NCBI GenBank assembly: GCA_016196035.1
Contig: JACPYM010000057.1
Location: 62,001 to 126,000 of the forward strand
Reading direction: 5' to 3'
Source: Acidobacteriota bacterium
Lineage (GTDB): Bacteria; Acidobacteriota; Blastocatellia; RBC074
DNA length: 64,000 nt
The notes beneath the pieces are model-generated. The model was not told where the DNA came from and searched no databases. It was given only the letters and a program-made list of their open reading frames with translations. A program made the translations under genes and the position numbers. The number at the start of each line of letters is the position of its first letter. Position 1 is the first letter of the stretch. Below are positions 57,603-64,000 of the stretch, piece by piece.

Positions 57603-59078
57603 TCACGCTATGTGCAAAATCGAATTGAACCCGCCATATTCATCCGGCTCTTTCATTCCATTGCCCGGATCGTCCTGCCAGCGCACACCGTCAATCACGA
57701 ATTTGTAGCGATAGCGGCCCGCCACCAGCAACGGCAATTCCGTGCGCCAGATGCCGTCGCCATCCCGCGCGCAACGCTGCCGCGCCCAGTTCCAATCGTT
57801 GAAATCACCCGCCAGCGCCACACTGCGCGCCTCGTCGTCGTGATGCGTGAAGACCAGCTTGCCTGCTTCGACGCGCGGCGCACCCAATTGCCCAAAGCTA
57901 TCGCTGTGTTCCTCGCGCAAGGCCTGCTCGACCGCGCGCCGCGCATTCAATACGCCGTAGCCTTGCCGCAACAACGGCTGTTCAACCAAACGATCCGCCG
58001 TCGAAACCAGGATGTGCCGCACCGCCGCCGGAGTTAGCGCGGGATTGGCTTCCAACATCTGCGCCACCACTGACGCCGCAATCGGCGCGGCGAACGAAGT
58101 CCCGTCTACGTGCTGGTAATGCGTCGAGATGAATTTGTTGGCTTGCAGCGCCGTTTCGATGGCGGCGCGAAGCGTCAACGGCTCGTCATCACCAAGCTCA
58201 GACGGCAAGCCAGCCACTTCGCCCATCTCACGCGCCAACGACCGCAAAGCGTAATCAGGCGCATTGACCAACCGATCCAACGCTACGGCCTGCCGATAGC
58301 TGGGCGTATTCGGCAACACGGGCGCGGCCACCCACATGGCGGGCGCGATGATTTCAGGTTTGACGATGCCGTCCGCCGTCACGCCGTAATTCGAGCAGTA
58401 CGGCTCAAGGCGCTCAGGCTCAAGCTGGTTGTGATCGTTGTAACCGCCGACCGCGATGACCGAGGGCGAATTGGCCGGTGGCGCAGTCAGATAGTTTTCG
58501 CTGCAACCCGAATTCCCCGCCGCCGCGATCACGACGATGCCCGCCGCTACGGCCTCTTCCGCCGCCTGGTCAACAATGCTGTCGCGGTGCGGCACATCTT
58601 CATCGCCACCGAGCGAGATGCTGAGGATGCGTATGTCGTAGCGCTCGCGATTGGCAATCACCCAGCGAATGCCCCGCGCGACATTTTCATCTTTGATGCG
58701 GCCGTCCTCGCCCACCTTGACCAGCACGACGCGCGCGTCCGAAGCCAGTCCGCGATAGACGCCGTTCGACAAAAAACCGTTCCCCGCCGCCGTCACCGAC
58801 GTTTGAGTGCCGTGCCACGCCGTCGCTTCCGGCTCGCCTTCGCTATTCAACACCTGATCCAGCGTCACTATGTCGAAGTAAGCCGCGATGCGATTGACCG
58901 GTTGCGTCAGGTCAGGATGCGGATAAAACCCGGCGTCGAGGAAGGCGATGGTCACGCCCTTGCCGGTGAATTCGGGCACGGCATTCAGCCGCACCGGCGT
59001 CGGGATGACGCCAAAGCGATTGGGTTGATGGTTGTGTTCGTGTGGTTGAAAGGCAATTGCGGTTGCGGCAGTGGTCAT
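57603..59078 (-). CDS. Subtilisin-like (S8) peptidase fused to a CBM48/AMPK-type glycogen-binding domain
   Basis: This 491-residue protein has no signal peptide. The S8 domain carries Asp48 in 'TIAFLDAGFYPH', His89 in 'AWHGTQTSVTAAGNG', the oxyanion Asn region 'VIAAAGNSGCSENY' and Ser328 in 'DGTSFAAPIAASV'. The last ~90 residues form an E-set domain like CBM48: 'RSVALAGDFNDWNWARQRCARDGDGIWRTELPLLVAGRYRYKFVIDGVRWQDDPGNGMKEPDEYGGFNSILHI'. It has the 'FNDWN' and 'YRYKFVVDG'-type motifs that bind alpha-glucans. A peptidase with such a domain is unusual. It may target glycogen-bound proteins. Confidence 0.92.
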   Translation of the reverse strand: MTTAATAIAFQPHEHNHQPNRFGVIPTPVRLNAVPEFTGKGVTIAFLDAGFYPHPDLTQPVNRIAAYFDIVTLDQVLNSEGEPEATAWHGTQTSVTAAGNGFLSNGVYRGLASDARVVLVKVGEDGRIKDENVARGIRWVIANRERYDIRILSISLGGDEDVPHRDSIVDQAAEEAVAAGIVVIAAAGNSGCSENYLTAPPANSPSVIAVGGYNDHNQLEPERLEPYCSNYGVTADGIVKPEIIAPAMWVAAPVLPNTPSYRQAVALDRLVNAPDYALRSLAREMGEVAGLPSELGDDEPLTLRAAIETALQANKFISTHYQHVDGTSFAAPIAASVVAQMLEANPALTPAAVRHILVSTADRLVEQPLLRQGYGVLNARRAVEQALREEHSDSFGQLGAPRVEAGKLVFTHHDDEARSVALAGDFNDWNWARQRCARDGDGIWRTELPLLVAGRYRYKFVIDGVRWQDDPGNGMKEPDEYGGFNSILHIA

Positions 59079-59200
59079 CGGGGTTCACGCTCTTGGTTCA
59101 AAGTTTGCACGGCAATCGTGCCGCGCGTTGCGTGTGAGTAATCCCGAAATGGCTGAACGATATTCCCGCTGAAGTGAAGCGCTGCTTTTTGCCGCCCCGT

Positions 59201-59689
59201 CCCTGAAAGGGGCAATTTCAATAGCCGTGGGCAATCCCCTTGTCATTGCCCAGGTCTTTGCGCGAAACGTGCGAGCCGGATTCAGCCCGCGGACGCGGGC
59301 GGCGGCGTAAAGCCCAGGGTGGAGCGCTGCAGCGCGGAACCCTGGGAACATTGGCGAGTGCGCCCAGCCCGCGCAGGCGGGCGACAGACCGTGAGCAGCG
59401 CGCAGGTCTGCCGCCCACTCCGTGGGCTCTGTGGCTTCACGTGACGCCAGCCTGGGGTTCCGGCTGCGCCTGCACCCCAGGCTTTATGCTGCCGCCCGCA
59501 TTCGCGGGCTGAATTCGTGCAAAGACCTGGGCAATGACAAGGCAATGCCCACGGGAGGACGGAATAACAAACTGCAACTCTGATTGGGTTGGATTGGGAT
59601 GATGAATGCGACCCCTTCAGGGTCGGGCGTAATTTCGGTGCGGCTTCCGGTGGCGCTGCCACCGGCTATTGAATGTCGCCCTTTCAGGG
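59201..59689. repeat. Nested palindromic repeats in a gene-free interval
   Basis: The outer arms CCCTGAAAGGGGCAATTTCA... (59201-59227) pair with 59663-59689. Inside them lies an independent palindrome at 59229-59550 with perfect 23-bp arms (59239-59261, CTTGTCATTGCCCAGGTCTT, and 59519-59541). Further inner arms contain GCCCGCG...GCGGGC hairpins. This looks like one palindromic element inserted beside or within another. No gene is found in 59079-59702. Confidence 0.8.
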
Positions 59690-59702
59690 CTGGCGCAGGT
59701 CT

Positions 59703-59918
59703 TCAGCGATTCGATAATTCTTGCTTCACAATTTCCCACGGTCGTGTGGCAGGGTCTTCGGCAAAGCGGGCCAAGCGGCGTTCAAGCTCTTTCCGTTGCG
59801 CTTCAGAAATGGGCAACTGGGCGGCGTCTTGGGCGACGCTATCCCACAAATCTTCGGCAAGCTGGATGCGTTCGGCGACGCTCAGTTGCAACAGTTCCGG
59901 GGGCAAATGGTTTGTCAT
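59703..59918 (-). CDS. Addiction module antitoxin (orphan)
   Basis: This 71-residue protein has the helical antitoxin pattern 'LQLSVAERIQLAEDLWDSVAQDAAQLPISEAQRKELERRLARFAEDP' (same family as 28667). No ParE toxin follows in the next 600 bp; that space is filled by palindromic repeats and the subtilase. It is therefore an orphan antitoxin or the toxin was lost. SD AAGGAGAACC is good. Confidence 0.8.
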   Translation of the reverse strand: MTNHLPPELLQLSVAERIQLAEDLWDSVAQDAAQLPISEAQRKELERRLARFAEDPATRPWEIVKQELSNR

Positions 59919-59942
59919 AAACGGTTCTCCTTGTGCGGGTTC

Positions 59943-60164
59943 TTATTCTTCAAAAAGTATGCGTGGCAACCCCGATTGCCGGATGATGGATTGTAAAGTG
60001 CCAAGGCGCACTTCCTTGTAATCGGGAACCGGCACCGTAACTGTCGTACCAGCCGCCTTCAATTGCATGATGATGTGACTGCCGCGCTGGCGCACTTGGG
60101 TGAAGCCGTGTTGAGCGAGAATGCTGCAAACATCGCGGCCAGAGAGAACGCGCAGCTTACCCAA
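59943..60164 (-). CDS. hicA: HicA mRNA interferase toxin
   Basis: The TTG start at 60164 with SD GGAGGTG gives 73 residues: 'GKLRVLSGRDVCSILAQHGFTQVRQRGSHIIMQLKAAGTTVTVPVPDYKEVRLGTLQSIIRQSGL'. It has the dsRBD-like HicA fold with catalytic His in 'RQRGSHIIM'. It cleaves mRNA when free of HicB. It overlaps the HicB 3' end by 8 bp. Confidence 0.9.
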   Translation of the reverse strand: MGKLRVLSGRDVCSILAQHGFTQVRQRGSHIIMQLKAAGTTVTVPVPDYKEVRLGTLQSIIRQSGLPRILFEE

Positions 60165-60384
60165 CGGCCACCTCCACACGCGTGACAAAGACCTCTGAGC
60201 GCAAGCGGCTTTGCACTTCTGACGGGTCGGCGGCTTCAAAGAATAACTCGAGGGCTTCGGCCAAATTGCGCCTGGCCTCTTCGACAGTATCGCCTTGGCT
60301 GGCTATGTCGAGTTCAGGGCAAAGGGAAACGTAGCCTTCGCCTTCGCCTTCAATAATGGCGGTATATTGTCGTAACTGTTTCAT
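60157..60384 (-). CDS. hicB: HicB-type antitoxin
   Basis: This 75-residue protein has the HicB partial RNase H-like fold ('YTAIIEGEGEGYVSLCPELDIASQGDTVEEARRNLAEALELFFE'). It lacks an obvious separate DNA-binding HTH; the short tail may not repress. It precedes hicA, the order HicB-HicA, opposite to the most common order. SD GGAGAGA. Confidence 0.9.
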   Translation of the reverse strand: MKQLRQYTAIIEGEGEGYVSLCPELDIASQGDTVEEARRNLAEALELFFEAADPSEVQSRLRSEVFVTRVEVAVG

Positions 60385-60429
60385 AATCTCTCCTAAAAAT
60401 CATGTAGCCAAATTACATCCGGAACTTAT

Positions 60430-61623
60430 CTATCTCGATATTGAAACCCTCAGTCCGGGGAGGAATAACTCAATCGGATTGTCATCATGTTTCTCATTAC
60501 CTTTGATGGTATTGTAAACGTGCTCTTTGAGTTCTTTTCTAGCACTCTCAAATCTGTCCAAAATCGTATAGGGATCAGAGGTGTCTATGATTATTGTTCG
60601 ACCTTGAGACACATCGAAAGGAATCTTATCTCCTTTTCGAATAATTTGAATTGCAGAGAGCTTGAATGCCTGTCTAACACCCAGTTCATAAAAAGCGTTC
60701 GGGTTGTTAAAGGATAAATCGGCTATACAAAGGCGTGAGTATGCGATGTATTCAATGACTTGCTTGGTGATAAGTCCGGGTTTGGCTATTTTGTCGGCAC
60801 GAATCGGACGAAGACCAAATTCAAACAATACTGGCTCTAATAAGTGCTTTAGAATAGCGTCTGAGTGTTTCCGCTCGATAGACTCTTCCAAACCAATTGG
60901 CGTGATCACAAAACATATTTTTTCCCAGTCTTCTTCATGATCCGATAAAGCCTGAGTAGTTTCGTTAGCACTACCATTTACCTTTCCATCGCCGCTCAGA
61001 TCATCATCTGTTAAATTGCTCTTCGCACCAACAGGAAATGCCATGTCTGAAAAATTTAGCAGTTCTTTTCCGTCTGATCGCGTAACAAGCGCGCCTGCAA
61101 AACGGGCATTTTCCCTTATGATTTCGATAGCCTCTGTCGTTCTTTCGCGAGGTATTCCATACCTAGTCTCCAATACATTTAGAAATAATTCGCCAGTAGG
61201 TATGGTCGAGCCATTGTAATCAGTGAAAAACCGGCTGAGAACGGAAGGGGTAAATAAAGCTTTTTTTATGCCTTCTTCTTTCTCCCCTTCATATGTCGGA
61301 GCTAAAATTTTTCTTCCAGTCTCACTAAGTAAGTAATTTTTATCGTCCTGTTTCACAACAAGACCATATGCAACAGCAGCCCATAATGGGTATTTGTTTT
61401 GAGGGTTCGTTTCTGCAACGTCCAGTCCAGCCGCAATTTCAGGCCAAGTTGCTTTGGTCCCGTAGTTATCTCTTATTACTTGTGCCACTTTCAACGAATC
61501 AGCCAGTGTTCTTCGAGGCAAAGCATCTGATGTAACTTTAGTCTGCACATCAACTGGCTTCTTTGTGGTCGTAGAAGCTTTCACAGATTTTGCTTTTTTT
61601 TCAGCTTGTTTTACTTGTTTCAT
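60430..61623 (-). CDS. Putative effector: winged-helix-like N-terminus and nucleoside-deoxyribosyltransferase-like C-terminus
   Basis: This 397-residue protein is markedly AT-richer than its neighbours. Residues 1-40 are Lys/Thr-rich. About 40-110 resemble a winged helix ('TLADSLKVAQVIRDNYGTKATWPEIAAGLDVAETNPQNKYPLWAAVAYGLVVKQDDKNYLLSETGRKIL'). The C-terminal ~150 residues match the nucleoside 2-deoxyribosyltransferase-like/TIR-like nucleotide-binding fold with 'CFVITPIGLEESIERKHSDAILKHLLEPVLFEFGLRPIRADKI', 'AKPGLITKQVIEYIAYSRLCIADLSFNNPNAFYELGVRQAF'. The ADLSFNNPNAFYELG segment is the expected catalytic/binding block. It is likely a nucleotide-targeting conflict effector; this is inference. 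It follows the hybrid kinase by 21 bp. Confidence 0.7.
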   Translation of the reverse strand: MKQVKQAEKKAKSVKASTTTKKPVDVQTKVTSDALPRRTLADSLKVAQVIRDNYGTKATWPEIAAGLDVAETNPQNKYPLWAAVAYGLVVKQDDKNYLLSETGRKILAPTYEGEKEEGIKKALFTPSVLSRFFTDYNGSTIPTGELFLNVLETRYGIPRERTTEAIEIIRENARFAGALVTRSDGKELLNFSDMAFPVGAKSNLTDDDLSGDGKVNGSANETTQALSDHEEDWEKICFVITPIGLEESIERKHSDAILKHLLEPVLFEFGLRPIRADKIAKPGLITKQVIEYIAYSRLCIADLSFNNPNAFYELGVRQAFKLSAIQIIRKGDKIPFDVSQGRTIIIDTSDPYTILDRFESARKELKEHVYNTIKGNEKHDDNPIELFLPGLRVSISR

Positions 61624-61644
61624 TATTTCTCCAGCCTTTCTATG

Positions 61645-64000
<2,356 letters not shown>

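Overview
The window is about 64 kb of GC-rich bacterial chromosome, roughly 58% by eye. No 16S or other marker was available, so the organism is inferred from content. A DUF1549/DUF1553 'planctomycete-type' secreted protein, a zinc-ribbon Ser/Thr kinase, a zinc-ribbon TonB, three Uma2 proteins, many toxin-antitoxin pairs, a fused 2-oxoacid dehydrogenase E1 and a high load of palindromic intergenic repeats together fit an Acidobacteriota genome (Blastocatellia-like) best. Planctomycetes or related soil bacteria are not excluded. There is no large prophage, CRISPR array, rRNA operon or tRNA that I can see.

Layout. 1-9 kb: mostly minus strand, with Uma2, the DUF1549/1553 protein, a TM/zinc-finger plus TPR pair, RNase P RNA (rnpB) with a long P1 helix, an HtrA protease and a Ser/Thr kinase. 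9-17 kb: mostly plus strand, with an oxidoreductase-like Cys motif protein, an OPT transporter, a Tat-exported beta-propeller, an RHH/ParE toxin-antitoxin pair, a CocE hydrolase, Uma2 and a CruF-like carotenoid enzyme. 17-22 kb: minus strand, with a monooxygenase and a VOC protein separated by an attC-like site, then a class II aldolase, a LOG-family protein and the fused E1. 22-33 kb: plus strand, with a POT transporter, a diheme cytochrome, an aldehyde dehydrogenase, Uma2, alanine dehydrogenase, a toxin-antitoxin pair with a non-standard toxin start, a DUF512 FeS protein and a sigma-54 activator. 33-46 kb: a secreted helical-repeat-like protein, TonB, sialidase, an orphan membrane-fusion protein, Nudix, APC permease, class III aminotransferase, cysS and a cold-shock protein. 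46-54 kb: an accessory, lower-GC, gene-poor zone with pseudogene fragments, a HigB/HigA-like module and gene cassettes ending in attC-like sites. 54-64 kb: minus strand, with a GH63-like glucosidase, a subtilase fused to a glycogen-binding domain, nested palindromic repeats, a toxin-antitoxin cluster, an AT-rich putative nucleotide-targeting effector and a truncated hybrid histidine kinase.

Most interesting points. (1) Three attC-like sites (17510-17599, 52317-52407, 53124-53213), with a weaker fourth at 50595-50680, have integron core sites and, in the two best, an extrahelical base. They sit directly after single genes, which suggests gene cassettes without a nearby integrase. (2) A 160-180 bp palindromic element is present three times (3155, 32723, 42582). 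Two copies have TA-flanked ends, and in two copies the element end makes the stop codon of the adjacent gene. (3) Palindromes are nested inside palindromes at 59.2-59.7 kb. (4) A probable horizontally acquired effector lies at 60430-61623 between a histidine kinase and HicAB. (5) The subtilase fused to a CBM48-like domain lies beside the glucosidase.
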